A stretch of DNA of 64,000 nucleotides from Brettanomyces bruxellensis. Its lineage: Eukaryota; Ascomycota; Pichiomycetes; Pichiales; Pichiaceae. This document shows, piece after piece, positions 9,201 to 19,103 of the stretch. The DNA lies in NCBI RefSeq assembly GCF_011074885.1, contig NC_054685.1, positions 248,001 to 312,000 of the forward strand. Direction: 5' to 3'. The position numbers and the translations under genes are program-made. The notes below the pieces were generated by a model that was given only the letters and a program-made list of their open reading frames with translations, had not been told where the DNA came from and did no database searches. Positions within the stretch are counted from its first letter, which is position 1, and the number at the start of each line of letters is the position of its first letter.

Positions 9201-10339
9201 GAAAATCAACCTCCAGGATGAGTCGACTTAGTATGCTTTTGCAGGATATCGATGTGGGACCCCAATTTGACGAGGGGAATGAGGATGATGAAATGGGTGG
9301 TGATTCTGATGATACTATTAGGAGAAGCCCAGCAATTGAAGAGGAAGATGAATGTGAGAATGTCGACAATGACGATCCACAACTTGATGATGCTCTTGAT
9401 GACACCGTTGACATGAATCTTCGTTTGGATGATCCTAAACAGAAACGTGCCTCCGGCGCTACAGATGATCTTTGCTTTGTTGACAAAAAATCACAATCAA
9501 AGTTGGTCACCAGTAAGCCAAATCTTGCTTATAACTCCTCGCACAACTCTCTTATCTCAAATCACTCAGATGATGCGAATGCTTATAAGGGAATGCATCT
9601 CCCTGAAATACCTGGATCACCTCTAAAAAAAGAAATTTCACGAAATTCAAAGTCTGATTTGGCGAAGAACACTGAGGAAAACGCTGTTGAATCAAAAGCC
9701 CAAGCTGCAAGTACAGGAATGACTAAGAGTAAAGAAAAAAGCTCTCTTCCTGCTGTTCCAGCTGCTGAGACGAAAAAGGTGATTGCTGGTAAAGACTCTG
9801 AAAGCAGAGTTCCAAAAAAAGAAGCTCAAAGAGCAGCATTGAGGCCAATAAACGGAAATAGGCCCGAGATAAAGAATACTAGAAAGACATCTTTCTTTAG
9901 GAGATTCTCTAGAAAGAGCCATGAAAAGGAGGATGAGCCTGATAAGGACACAAAGAGGAAAAGTTCCATTTCATTGCTGTTCAAACGTATTTTCTCTGGA
10001 GATACCGAAGCCAAGCAGGTGATTCAGACGAAGTTGGGTACGCAGGAGTTGTATGATGCAATGAAATCACTTTTCTTCAATTGGAGACATCATGGTATAA
10101 CACACTTGGATTACGATGAGAATTTCCGTCGCATTAATGCTGCAGTTGCTAAGCATAATGCAATGGGTGTGAAGCCATGCAAATTCTCTTGCAGGGTACT
10201 TCAAGTCGAGGATGATTTGAAACCTGATGCTCAGTCTGAGCTGGTTTTTACTTGTACAAGCGGGTCCGGTAAAACATTCAGCAAGATGGTTCATGAGATT
10301 CAGGTGATATTGGATAAGGAGTCTGTGTATGTTGCTTAA
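6209..10339 (+). CDS. HSL1: Septin-checkpoint protein kinase of the Hsl1/Gin4/Kcc4 (Nim1) family
   Basis: The 1376-residue protein starts with a Ser/Thr kinase domain at about 43-315: LGKGATSRV glycine loop, catalytic K75, HRD at 181-183, DFG at 201-203, APE at 225-227. As in Hsl1, an insertion precedes the Tyr-Gly-Ile-Glu-Arg-Glu helix. A long Ser/Arg/Lys-rich middle follows, then a Lys/Glu coiled-coil-like stretch near 835-875 and acidic clusters near 890 and 1020-1075. Two basic patches (FFRRFSRKS; SISLLFKRIF) precede a C-terminal KA1-type membrane-binding domain (about 1255-1376). In S. cerevisiae Hsl1 sits on bud-neck septins and promotes Swe1 removal before mitosis. Length lies between Gin4 (1142) and Hsl1 (1518), so this may be the single ancestor-like kinase of this group. 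Confidence 0.88.
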   Translation: MTSVHSRQESFASSYVSTNALRGTNTRTSGMPPTPRTRHLVKIGPWKLGTTLGKGATSRVFLATNSQTGEKAAVKVVSKSTLNAARNSEPASDRDCDSAGLSYGIEREIIIMKLLNHPNVLRLYDVWETEKALYLVLEYVEGGELFDLLVESGPLPERTAVAFFRQIILGASYCHSLGICHRDLKPENLLLDRDYNIKIADFGMAALESKDRLLETSCGSPHYAAPEIVSGLRYHGSASDVWSCGVILFALLTGRLPFDDENIRDLLLKVQRGHYEIVEDLSTEARDLISKMLTVDPEKRIKTRDILYHPLLLKYFGGPEDLADYNSLPAPEAASQPVAKSADGIDKHIIRNLVTLWHGRSKDDIVKALLSPEQNSEKTFYSLLLRYRHDHIDRGGNSLVRSSSMISKITSSPARSAMSSGAGSSRHSKSRSKSSFANSFTASSAHNRPVSFQNIHSHRPGASTSGSSRSTSSNSLVNNLSNPSRRNSFIRSASIPPLPEGATYDKYLQKDTSTDPQAAADNSSLNNSQRQSLSTLKRKSLTLCENDSTVTADAKSSMAAGEAGTVVDVDAAVKSSYMLERSVSGSANRSLDTTHNAMKKSRNSMAFSDSNILQSGSETSVSVQNTTGDTSTSVNNENESALKNSITSKVLSAYAQLASVEEGSKKKVEDYGKRTSTDFGKLCDALFGTESKSNTAIPTSDSMATINAIVLNSPHEQDKRRSRRASRRMSKLKRLSTTSKRRSVITKHNSSRRLSMYLEKRGGKRSENSKRAYSTPLDRISQILQSEDVQGNKRRAASDFDAEHVLGRTAISAPPKPVSRLDPRYNAYHRYEVTVEKLALEKKEAALEEKRRKEAEKKRKEEEEQKEAAQAKANADIQQADESGERSEGDDDRTDDDDERHDLKSTVERRESLRRSVDVDKSYDKPARHFSSARGSRIPTRISDVVIPQVARKSKAFPNENRYSVLSIYSALNSSSRLSQYVRELDDEMSKSKSAAFRKSTSRMSRLSMLLQDIDVGPQFDEGNEDDEMGGDSDDTIRRSPAIEEEDECENVDNDDPQLDDALDDTVDMNLRLDDPKQKRASGATDDLCFVDKKSQSKLVTSKPNLAYNSSHNSLISNHSDDANAYKGMHLPEIPGSPLKKEISRNSKSDLAKNTEENAVESKAQAASTGMTKSKEKSSLPAVPAAETKKVIAGKDSESRVPKKEAQRAALRPINGNRPEIKNTRKTSFFRRFSRKSHEKEDEPDKDTKRKSSISLLFKRIFSGDTEAKQVIQTKLGTQELYDAMKSLFFNWRHHGITHLDYDENFRRINAAVAKHNAMGVKPCKFSCRVLQVEDDLKPDAQSELVFTCTSGSGKTFSKMVHEIQVILDKESVYVA

Positions 10340-10839
10340 ATATTGGTGTTTAAATTAATTAATTTGCTTTTTAAAATAAACTGTAATCCTGAAGTATGTA
10401 CTTGGATCTTGCTTCCATTTAATTGAGCGAAAAATCGTGTATCTATGTCCTGTATAGTAAGACATTCATTTTCCGTTCTTAGAGTTGTTATCAATAAGCG
10501 AAAATATCGCCTAATGTCTTATAGCCCATTCGATATGATTACTGAAATGATACTAAGTACTGCCATATTTGATCTTCTCATGTAACTTATGTATTTAGTT
10601 TCAAAACATAAGTCATGGTGAAACCTCATAGCCAACACTGCTTAAAGAGCAGCATGTACAATTTTTGTTTTTACGCCTGTTGCTTGTCTTTATGCCTTTA
10701 TTTTTTTATACATTCTTTTTTATGATCTTAACCTTGATCTCTTATTGATGTACAAAGTTTCAACAGTAATGCCAAATTTAAAAAGTCAAAAAACAAACAT
10801 GTTTTCATAAATGCAAAGTGAAAGGTCAAAACAAGTAAT
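10340..10839. other. Convergent intergenic region, terminator DNA
   Basis: The region lies between the 3' ends of HSL1 and the zinc-cluster gene. AT-rich DNA with T-rich stretches near 10695-10725 is consistent with polyadenylation signals for both genes. No gene is recognised. Confidence 0.5.
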
Positions 10840-13302
10840 CTATTTATTGAGAGACTCCTGCTTTAATTCATTGAATACATTTTGAATAAATGAACCACCA
10901 GATATCTCAAAATACTTTAAGAGCCCGTCTAGTGGTACATCACTGAAGTTATTTTGGCTGACGGTAGGTATATCATCGCATTTGAAGGCTGTGCTATCAA
11001 TATTGAAATTTGCAGAATCAAAATCGGGACCAGTACCTTCAGTGCCTTCGTCAACTTTCATGGTATCCAAAGAATAAACGTGAGTTTCGTGTTTTATCAT
11101 CACTGAATTTTGGGGTTCCTTCAAATCGCTAACCATAGTATTCAAACCGTATCCAAAATTAAAATTTTCGTTTGTATTGTCATCTTTCTCAGAAGGTGGT
11201 GTCATCCCGTTATCTCCAAATGAATTTTTAACGACATTCACTAACCTTTGAAATGTTTCTTCAAAAACTTCCGCACTCTTCCAATGGTCCGCAGCAACGT
11301 GAAGAATATCGCTGCACGCACCAATAGTCCTATTTATAATATTACATTTTTCCCATTTTAGGACGTGAAGTTTCCTATCGAGCCAAATTGAGTAAATAAA
11401 TGAAATGCCGGCAACGAAACAACAGTGAACACTCATCCACATAAATCGGAAAAGTCCCTTTTCATATAACTTCTTGTAGTTTAAACAAATTGCAGCCGTA
11501 CTTCTAGCAAATGTACGGAACCATTCCAAGTCATTTGAGCTTGACTGAACCCCAGTTTTTGATATCTTAATTATGATCGGTCTTAGAAGAACGGTCATAG
11601 AGTTATGGTATGAAATTATAGCCCAGTTATTGGATTGGAATGCACTTCTAGCCCGCTTCTCATAAGAAAAATTCTTTACCCAATCGTTCAACTCCAAAAC
11701 AATTTGAACACGAGTACATTCCAATTCCTCCTTCGTTCCAATCAAACGTTCTGGTTTATATATAAATGTGGAAATACTGGATTGAATTCTGCGAAGCTTA
11801 ATAACCTGGCATCCAATTTGTGTTTCTGGCGTCTCTTCTGGCATCGGAAGATCAATATCGACGTCAGATATACTAAAAGGGCGTCCTAGAATTAGCCCGT
11901 TAACTCTTTCGATTCCGTAGGCTGACCAGAACACACGAGCTCTCAGTTCTTCCCTTTTCGTAATTTCTTCCGAAGACAGTTCTTGCCTGGAAATGATATC
12001 TGTAGTCTGACCACGATGAAGACCAAGGGCAACTGCAGAACGAATAGCCATTCCAGTTGCTTCCCAAACAGATGCTCCAGCAGGCATTCCCTGAGCGAAT
12101 TGAGTTAGCATGAGGTAAGCTTGAATGGTGTGAATGGTGTTGTGGTGAATCATGTGGTCAAGATTTTCAAATGCTTTATCATAATACATTCTCATCATTT
12201 TTGTATGCCCTGAAAGCGGATTCAGCAGTTGAGAACCTATAGCAAAGATCATATAGATAAAGAACTTGGCTGTCTTACTCTTCGATTTATCACCATTCTT
12301 GATGACATTGTCAAACCATTTCAGGACCTCATCCCAGTCCAGGTATGGGTATTGACATTGAATTGTATTTTTATAAGCCTTGAGATAGGCATTTGCGGCA
12401 GTGGCTGATGGCATTAAAAAAGGAGTCTTTGATGTCGGATTTTGAATATGTATATCTTTAGGGAGTTTGTTCTCGCTTTGATAGAAGCCAATATCATCGA
12501 AGAAGTATATTGACTTGGATATTGCTCGTGCGATCGAATAAGCACTGGTTTCACCTACGTATCTAGGATCTTCCTCTGAACCCACAGTTATCATTCCAAC
12601 TTGCTCAAGGAAATCATTGTTATTCTTGCTCGCTTCAACGCTGCTGCTTGATCCCGTAATTGACATAGGTGATGTCAGCTCGGTTTTAGAGAATGATAAA
12701 GAATTCATCTTTACGGACGGAATCGACATCCCCATAAGGTTATTTTCATCACCTTTCATTGTTGCGCCATCCGAATGCTCAGTAGTCAAATCATCCTTAC
12801 AAATAGATGAGGCATCACTTCTGGACTTTTCCCTCAATAAATTTTCCAGTTTTGTTAACTTGCCCTCTAGCAAATCAATATAATTCCGTTTAATTTCCCT
12901 ACCAGTAGGTGCATATATTATTGTACACTCCAAGCCTAGCCTTTTGCAGCCTGAGCAAATCGGATATTTACCGTCACACTTCTTCCTTCGCCTCTTGCAA
13001 TTGCAACATGCTGCCATTTGATGTTTAGAGGAGCGTCTGTGTCTTTTTGGCTTCATAGCTGTCGGCATAACTGGACTTAAACTTGTAGATGAATTAAGTA
13101 CCATCATGCTCCCTACCACCTTTCCTGGGCCTCCACTGTTGGTATCAGTACATATATTTTGAATATTTGACGCTAATTTTGAAGATTCAGAGGATGGACC
13201 GAGTACAGATAACCCAACAGAGCAAGACGCATCGTATGCAGACTTTGATTCTGTGGATTTTAAGACCCTAAATCTCGTCTGACCGTCGCAAAGTTGTTTC
13301 AT
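10840..13302 (-). CDS. Zn2Cys6 zinc-cluster transcription factor
   Basis: The 820-residue protein has a binuclear zinc cluster at C99-x2-C102-x6-C109-x6-C116-x2-C119-x6-C126, with the basic block KRRRKK between the second and third Cys. A linker and leucine-heptad dimerisation helix follow (YIDLLEGKLTKLENLL, about 141-156). The middle holds a fungal-specific transcription factor domain (about 310-620), including MYYDKAFENLDHMI, MAIRSAVALGLHRG and GRPFSISDVDIDLP. The C terminus is acidic and Asn-rich, as in an activation domain. Such proteins bind CGG-containing sites, usually as dimers. I cannot name the target pathway or an orthologue. The upstream region is unusually long (1.7 kb), often true of regulated factors. 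Confidence 0.9.
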   Translation of the reverse strand: MKQLCDGQTRFRVLKSTESKSAYDASCSVGLSVLGPSSESSKLASNIQNICTDTNSGGPGKVVGSMMVLNSSTSLSPVMPTAMKPKRHRRSSKHQMAACCNCKRRRKKCDGKYPICSGCKRLGLECTIIYAPTGREIKRNYIDLLEGKLTKLENLLREKSRSDASSICKDDLTTEHSDGATMKGDENNLMGMSIPSVKMNSLSFSKTELTSPMSITGSSSSVEASKNNNDFLEQVGMITVGSEEDPRYVGETSAYSIARAISKSIYFFDDIGFYQSENKLPKDIHIQNPTSKTPFLMPSATAANAYLKAYKNTIQCQYPYLDWDEVLKWFDNVIKNGDKSKSKTAKFFIYMIFAIGSQLLNPLSGHTKMMRMYYDKAFENLDHMIHHNTIHTIQAYLMLTQFAQGMPAGASVWEATGMAIRSAVALGLHRGQTTDIISRQELSSEEITKREELRARVFWSAYGIERVNGLILGRPFSISDVDIDLPMPEETPETQIGCQVIKLRRIQSSISTFIYKPERLIGTKEELECTRVQIVLELNDWVKNFSYEKRARSAFQSNNWAIISYHNSMTVLLRPIIIKISKTGVQSSSNDLEWFRTFARSTAAICLNYKKLYEKGLFRFMWMSVHCCFVAGISFIYSIWLDRKLHVLKWEKCNIINRTIGACSDILHVAADHWKSAEVFEETFQRLVNVVKNSFGDNGMTPPSEKDDNTNENFNFGYGLNTMVSDLKEPQNSVMIKHETHVYSLDTMKVDEGTEGTGPDFDSANFNIDSTAFKCDDIPTVSQNNFSDVPLDGLLKYFEISGGSFIQNVFNELKQESLNK

Positions 13303-15018
13303 GTATATTTCTACCTCTAGCCGTATGTTGATTGCCGGACTTCTCTAAAATGCATTAGATCAAGAGAGATTCTCTCTCAGCAATTTTATTTACATTCAAA
13401 CTTTATTGGTACTTGAGCTTCATAAAATATGTCATCATATATATATATTGTAAGCACGTTAACGCTTTGTTCTGCTTTTGGTGGGTATCTTAAAAGACGG
13501 AATCCATGATATTTGAAGTTTCCCGACTGCATAGAAATTCGGTCACCCAATTGTTTTTCAATATTTCCTATTGTTCAGTGCGAAGTATAGTAATTGGCGA
13601 ACGAATGGCAGTCGACTATAGAAATTTTTACCGATAAGATTTCAGCAGATATACAAAAAAAAACATCTACCCAGCAAGTACGAACAATAGCATTTTTTTC
13701 TAATATAGTGCCAAAGTAGAAAACGAGAGGATTAAATTAAAGATAAATGGAAAGATCAACCACCGACGAATGAAAGACTGCTAAGCTCAAAATTGTTCTT
13801 TAGATAATAAAATAAAACTAAATTAAAAACTAGCAGTCAACGACTGTTACTTGCAGCATATAACCTAAGTACTGTTTCCCTCGTTGCGCTTTATTTGGGC
13901 TTAGCATAAAAGAACTTTGTACACCCTAAGGCTCTAGTTTCTTTTTAATAAAATTACTGTATCCACACCTGATTAGTATTATTTCACAACATGTAGAGCA
14001 ATTGCAATCAAATGCGGAAAGCCGTACCCGCATCTCAGCCCATTTCCATAAATGAAATTTGATGAAATTACCCCAGGACGCATAATTAATTTGACTGAGA
14101 CTCGGAGTTCTTGGTACGGAAATTTCCTTTTATGTGGTTGTGTCCGCGAATCCAAGTGGCACTTTTTTTAGAGGAATGATAAGGGTCGGTTTATCTCGGA
14201 AAAAAGCCCCGAAATGGGAGCGAACGATAGATAACACGTAAAACTTGGCAATCGTCGATGTAAACAAAATTGCGGACGTTACATTCGTCGGAGAGCAAAA
14301 TAAATTATTTCCTGTTCTGTGAGCGAAAACATAAGCATGTGTGCAATTTACTCTTCCTACCGTTGTTTTGAATACTTCCCCACAAGTCAAAAAAGCTTAA
14401 AACATCTACTTTTCGACATCATGTGCTAAAGCAAATGAACGATTGCAATATTCGTTGAATCTTTTTAGTCTGCAAAAGTTCAGAGAATAATCCTTTTTAC
14501 AAGATCCAGTTAGCTGGGAATTTGTGGTTATCTGTTTTCTCTACAATTTATGTTCCAGCGCAAAGGTATAAATATTGTAATATTGTATACACTTGTATTG
14601 ATATGTCTACACTCAACATACATCGTTTGTCATGATTCTACAAACCCAAAATGTAAGAATTTGAGCCCAAATATATACCGTGGTGGCATCGAGACCTATT
14701 ATTATTTTTGTCCATTGTTATACATATACAATCAGCGATAAGTTTCCTTTGATCATTCATAAAATCAGTACATTATCTTTGATGAATAAAGTGGTTTGAA
14801 TTGTGGCACAGCCTCTTCCAACCAAGAGTTGTTTGTCTGCTTTTATAGCGAGTACTGTTAAAATGAAAAGTTTCATTTTCTCATCAATGCCGTTCAAAAG
14901 TGGTTTCTTGGTAGCATATCCAATGAATACGATTACGTGCACCACTCAAAAGTACTACATTCAGATCTCAATAGCTATTCATCTTTCTTATTATTAGATC
15001 ATTGCAATAAATAAAATA
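13303..15018. other. Long intergenic region upstream of the zinc-cluster gene
   Basis: No convincing gene is seen in 1.7 kb. Open frames of 62-86 codons at 14130-14390, 14550-14741, 14757-14945 and 14803-14997 overlap one another and lack domain features. Close to the gene, AGAGAGA and TCTCTCT form a 7-bp inverted repeat around one base at 13363-13377, about 60 bp upstream of the start codon. An alternating AT tract lies at 13438-13449. Confidence 0.5.
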
Positions 15019-16071
15019 TCAGGAATAATACTTGTCGGTGATGGGTCTCTTTTCTGGTAACTTGACTTGACCTTTTCCCTCCCTTAGCTTTAGCTGGACC
15101 GCCTTCAAAAGATTATATAAAAGAGTTAATGTTGGTGTTTGCACATCCAATTCTCCTGCTCTTATAAGTAGATTACCTAGAATTACTTCAAGTTCAATTG
15201 GATTACCTTTCTTGACATCTATCAACATTGAAGGTTCATACCAATCTCCATCATCAGAATGAATAACTTTGTTGATGATTCCTTCAGGAAGCTTAACTCC
15301 GTCCTTCTCGGCCACATCGATAACTTCATGCATAGCAGGAACACAAATTGAATCATTTGTGCCTGCAACTTCTAATCTTCCGGTGTCAACCCTTGTAAGT
15401 GCACATGTGGTATTCATCGCTGCATTATACACCAATTTCATGTATCTGTATTTCTTGACGTCGGGGTAGTATGATACCGCATTTTTTGCATTGCTGTAGA
15501 GGGTGATGAACTCTTCAGCTTTCAATTTTTGAATATCTAAAGGAATCGCCTCATTGAAAAAGCAACTAATAAAGCAGCGATCGTGTTGTGTTTGATGAAT
15601 GACACCATTAAAGTTATGTGATCCAATGTGCGAAACTCCCGAAAGGCAAATATTCTTTGGATACTTTTTTAAAAATGGACGTTCAATCCCAAATCCATTT
15701 TGAATGAGCACAATTGTGGTTTTCCTGGGAGTAATGACCTTCTCAATCACATCTTCCATTTTCACTATATCCGGGAGGGATTTTGTAGTAATGATAACAA
15801 AGTCATAGTACTCGTTATCTGGGAGGATTGCTTCTTCAATATTAGGGAAGATATTGTGAGGTTTCCAGTGTGTTACATGACCATAATCAATGGATTTAAA
15901 TTCGTACCCATCCTTCGAGACCTTTGGATAATCTCTTCTAACCACAATTGAAAGATCTGCTTTTCCTGTATAGTCAATTCCAAGGGCAACGACACTTCCA
16001 ACGCCACCAGGGCCCACTAGTAAAACCTTTGGCATATCTTGGGTCATGTCTTTGTTATAGAAATATGTCAC
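15019..16071 (-). CDS. Ketopantoate reductase-like protein (ApbA/PanE family)
   Basis: The 350-residue protein opens with a Rossmann nucleotide-binding loop, KVLLVGPGGVGS, then VVRRDYPKV. The mid-domain motifs of the 2-dehydropantoate 2-reductase family follow: DFVIITTKSLPD, TTIVLIQNGFGIE, and a helical C-terminal domain with LVYNAAMNTTCALT and EVIDVAEKDGV. The classic reaction is NADPH-dependent reduction of ketopantoate to pantoate for coenzyme A synthesis. S. cerevisiae has PAN5 and a paralogue YDL144C. The HWKP segment near residue 70 reminds me more of the YDL144C group, whose substrate is unsettled, so I assign no symbol. The start could also be Met9 or Met13, which lie closer to the Rossmann strand. 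Confidence 0.85.
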   Translation of the reverse strand: MTYFYNKDMTQDMPKVLLVGPGGVGSVVALGIDYTGKADLSIVVRRDYPKVSKDGYEFKSIDYGHVTHWKPHNIFPNIEEAILPDNEYYDFVIITTKSLPDIVKMEDVIEKVITPRKTTIVLIQNGFGIERPFLKKYPKNICLSGVSHIGSHNFNGVIHQTQHDRCFISCFFNEAIPLDIQKLKAEEFITLYSNAKNAVSYYPDVKKYRYMKLVYNAAMNTTCALTRVDTGRLEVAGTNDSICVPAMHEVIDVAEKDGVKLPEGIINKVIHSDDGDWYEPSMLIDVKKGNPIELEVILGNLLIRAGELDVQTPTLTLLYNLLKAVQLKLREGKGQVKLPEKRPITDKYYS

Positions 16072-16709
16072 AGCAATATGATATCAATACACACACAAAA
16101 AAAGCTTAAAAGCAGTCGAAGGATAAATGTATCATACATCCATGTGAGAATTCTCTCAGTATTTATTTTATCTGAATATAATGATATTCTTTTCCCAAAT
16201 TGCGATAAGAAAATTTTGGGCTTTATCAAAGTTTCCGACCACTGGCTAAATCAGGTAATTCTAATCGGGACTAGCGAAACTCAACAAAAGTTTACAATTT
16301 CTCCTGTTATAAAATTGAAATAATTAAATAACTAAATATAGTATACATTTTTGACAGATTATATGAAGAGAAAGGTACCAGCAACATGAATTATCCGGTC
16401 AAAACTACCCTTTCCTTTTTCTTGGTATATTTATTCTTGTGCTTAATTCCGGTGACAAAATAACTGACAGAATAAACTTTTTTTTGTTGATAATATATGC
16501 GTTAGACATCAACTCATTAAAGTGGGTGTTTTTGTTCATATCAAAGGTAAGGCACAAAAAGAATAAAAGAGATGACCAATATAGTATTATGAATTTTGCT
16601 ATATTTTTTACCGTTAGATAAGAGTACACAAAGGATTTTCAGCACGACAGCGATCAAATGATCCTAAAAATAATATCGGCATTAGTTGAATGGCCTATTC
16701 TCCCCACGT
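16072..16709. other. Intergenic, nothing recognised
   Basis: About 640 bp of AT-rich DNA separates two minus-strand genes. Open frames on both strands at 16039-16323, 16405-16629 and 16439-16621 are short, AT-driven and overlap each other. Confidence 0.5.
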
Positions 16710-19103
16710 TTAGTAATAATACATCATTCTATGCTTATTTTTTTCACCAACAGAGGTCTTGTTTTTCATTTCTTCTATCTGAAGTTCCACCATAACAGAA
16801 TCCATCTTGAAATACTTCGGCATGGTGAAAAATGAATCAAGATCGGCCAAAAACAATTCTATTAAATAGGGACGGAAATTGAAAAACACTTTGGATAAAC
16901 CCTTGGAAACGGCTGTCATAACCACTTTGTTGGGCCTTCTAGCAGATATTTTCATTCCCGGAAATACTAAACCTGCCAATATTCTCATAAATTCTTGAGT
17001 ACTTAGATGCTTTCTGATATGCATACTGTCAAGTCTTATTCCCCTAGCTGATGTGACAACAGCCTTCCTATTATCTGTGTGATCAGTTGTTGGACCTTGA
17101 AAATCTCTGACTGAAAGAGCATGTGCACCCTTTGGAAATCTTCTCCTTTTTCCGGCCACTTTGCTTTTTACCTTCTCCTCGCTAGTGGTTCCATTCTGTG
17201 TTCTATCCTGTACTTCGTTTTTATTGTTCCCTTCATGCATATCTTTATCGTAAGCAATATTATCCTCCTCCTCATCATCATCATCGTCAGAACTAACAAA
17301 TAACGAAGAGTTTTTAAACATATCCGGCATCTCAAAATTGTTTGCATTATCTTCAGACCCAGAAATCTGTTCCTTGGAATCATGAACCCCACTTACCTCA
17401 GAATTCACCTGCTTTTGATCGTCATTTGCCGTTTGGTCTTCCTTTTTTTTGTCTCTTATATCCATATACCCGCCATAATCATCTTGTGTTTTATCTTTTG
17501 AATCGGTGTATATTGCATCTTTAGCGTCATCGATATCGCTATCATTTTCACCATCTTGAACAGTTTCCGCGTAATTTTCATCTTCACCTACATAATCATC
17601 TTCATCTGTTTCATCATCTTCATACTCCTCTTGGTTTTCATCTTCATCGTCTGTTTCAACATTAAGCATCGGATTGGATCTCATGAGACGTACTATTGCA
17701 TCAAGTTTATCACACGAATATAATGCCTTTCCGTCGGTTATCAAGGAATTTATCCATTGAAAGCGCTTTTTGGCCTCATCCTTAATGGTCATGTTTTTGA
17801 ACTTCTTTAAATATTGCCCTGTAGATCGAAAAATCTTTAATTTCCAGAGGTTCTTGACTTTAGTCGGTTGAATAGTTAAATTTGCCATGCTTATATGATG
17901 GCCTTTTTCTTGCATATCGGCATCAATGCTTATAGCCGGACGTTGGTCAAAAATCAATGGTGGTAAGATAACATTTAGAAATGGTTCCAGATTAGACATA
18001 ATATACTCGTATTCACTCTCGTGCAAAAATGGTGTTTGATCGAGATCGCCAAAAGCCACCCGTTTATATGCTTGTTCCATAAATTTATTCAGAAGGCAAT
18101 CTAAATTTGCTGCTATCGCTGGATCCGCCTCTTTATCATATTTAGCAAAAAGGCTATACTGGGGTGGCTTGTAAAAAAAACCATGTCGAGCCTCTTTGAC
18201 CAATTCCGGGGTAAATTCGGTGGAATAATCCAACCTGGAAAATAGAAAATCCATGTTGTCTTCCATGACCAATTTCATTTTCTTGTTCTTGTACGATTCT
18301 TCCTCATTATCTTCATTTTGTTTCTTCGGATGTAGCTTCTTTGTAGAAACCCTTCTATGTGATGAATCCGATGGTGCTTTCCGGATAGTTCCAAGTTTCT
18401 TTTTCTTTTCCAATACCTTTTTCGTGGATGATGCTTTTTTCTTCACGGCTTTCTTTCTGCGCTTACTTTTTCTTGTCTTCCCATTTGACTTTGGGGGTAT
18501 AAGATCATTGGAGAAGTTCCTTTTATTCATAATAGCTCTTTCAATAGCTGCCAGTGATGCATTTGACGTCCTTTTGCGCGGTTGCCTTCTTTCCACATAT
18601 GTGTTGTAATCCTTCTGATTGGCCTCACTTGATTCTTCTGAACTGCCTTCGGCCTCAGCTTCATGATGATCTGTACTAATATCTGGATTTATACCGCTCA
18701 ATCTTGGATCAAAATTGTAATCCACTCTTTCCTTATTAAAAATGTGTTTCTTAAGGCTCCCAAATATCTCACTTGAAGATATGTCCTTAACCGCATCATT
18801 TGGTAATGGCCTGAAAGCCGTATCATACTTGGAAAGATTCACCAGGAAATCAATTAAGCACAAAATCTTGTTCTCATTTTCAAGTGATTCTATAATTAAG
18901 TTACTAAAAATGTTATAAACAATAATGTATCGATTTTTGAATGTTAATAGCTCTTTTATCTCAGGAAGCACTTTCTCCTCGAACTCTGATTGTGTGAGAA
19001 GTGGTTTGAAGGTAAAATCATAATCTCGGAACTCGTCTACCAAGCCGTCTAACAGATCTCGAAGACGCACAATAAATTTCGATATGTCTATACTGGAGGA
19101 CAT
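16710..19103 (-). CDS. Large nuclear-type protein with basic and acidic blocks, unrecognised
   Basis: The 797-residue protein has three parts. Residues 1-120 are a helical domain (RLRDLLDGLVDEFRDYD; IIVYNIFSNLIIESLEN). Residues about 165-260 are strongly basic with several bipartite nuclear signals (RKSKRRKKAVKKK). Residues about 475-640 are very acidic with Asp/Glu runs. A final domain (about 665-780) looks conserved: STQEFMRILAGLVFPGMKIS and FFNFRPYLIELFLADLDSFF. The alternation of Lys blocks and Asp/Glu blocks is typical of chromatin, rDNA or kinetochore proteins. I do not recognise the family and assign no function. It is divergently arranged with the next orphan gene, with 1.3 kb between them. 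Confidence 0.8.
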   Translation of the reverse strand: MSSSIDISKFIVRLRDLLDGLVDEFRDYDFTFKPLLTQSEFEEKVLPEIKELLTFKNRYIIVYNIFSNLIIESLENENKILCLIDFLVNLSKYDTAFRPLPNDAVKDISSSEIFGSLKKHIFNKERVDYNFDPRLSGINPDISTDHHEAEAEGSSEESSEANQKDYNTYVERRQPRKRTSNASLAAIERAIMNKRNFSNDLIPPKSNGKTRKSKRRKKAVKKKASSTKKVLEKKKKLGTIRKAPSDSSHRRVSTKKLHPKKQNEDNEEESYKNKKMKLVMEDNMDFLFSRLDYSTEFTPELVKEARHGFFYKPPQYSLFAKYDKEADPAIAANLDCLLNKFMEQAYKRVAFGDLDQTPFLHESEYEYIMSNLEPFLNVILPPLIFDQRPAISIDADMQEKGHHISMANLTIQPTKVKNLWKLKIFRSTGQYLKKFKNMTIKDEAKKRFQWINSLITDGKALYSCDKLDAIVRLMRSNPMLNVETDDEDENQEEYEDDETDEDDYVGEDENYAETVQDGENDSDIDDAKDAIYTDSKDKTQDDYGGYMDIRDKKKEDQTANDDQKQVNSEVSGVHDSKEQISGSEDNANNFEMPDMFKNSSLFVSSDDDDDEEEDNIAYDKDMHEGNNKNEVQDRTQNGTTSEEKVKSKVAGKRRRFPKGAHALSVRDFQGPTTDHTDNRKAVVTSARGIRLDSMHIRKHLSTQEFMRILAGLVFPGMKISARRPNKVVMTAVSKGLSKVFFNFRPYLIELFLADLDSFFTMPKYFKMDSVMVELQIEEMKNKTSVGEKNKHRMMYYY

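Noticed and set aside
14130..14390. 86-codon minus-strand frame in the long intergenic region
   Set aside because: No recognisable domain and isolated; kept as non-coding.
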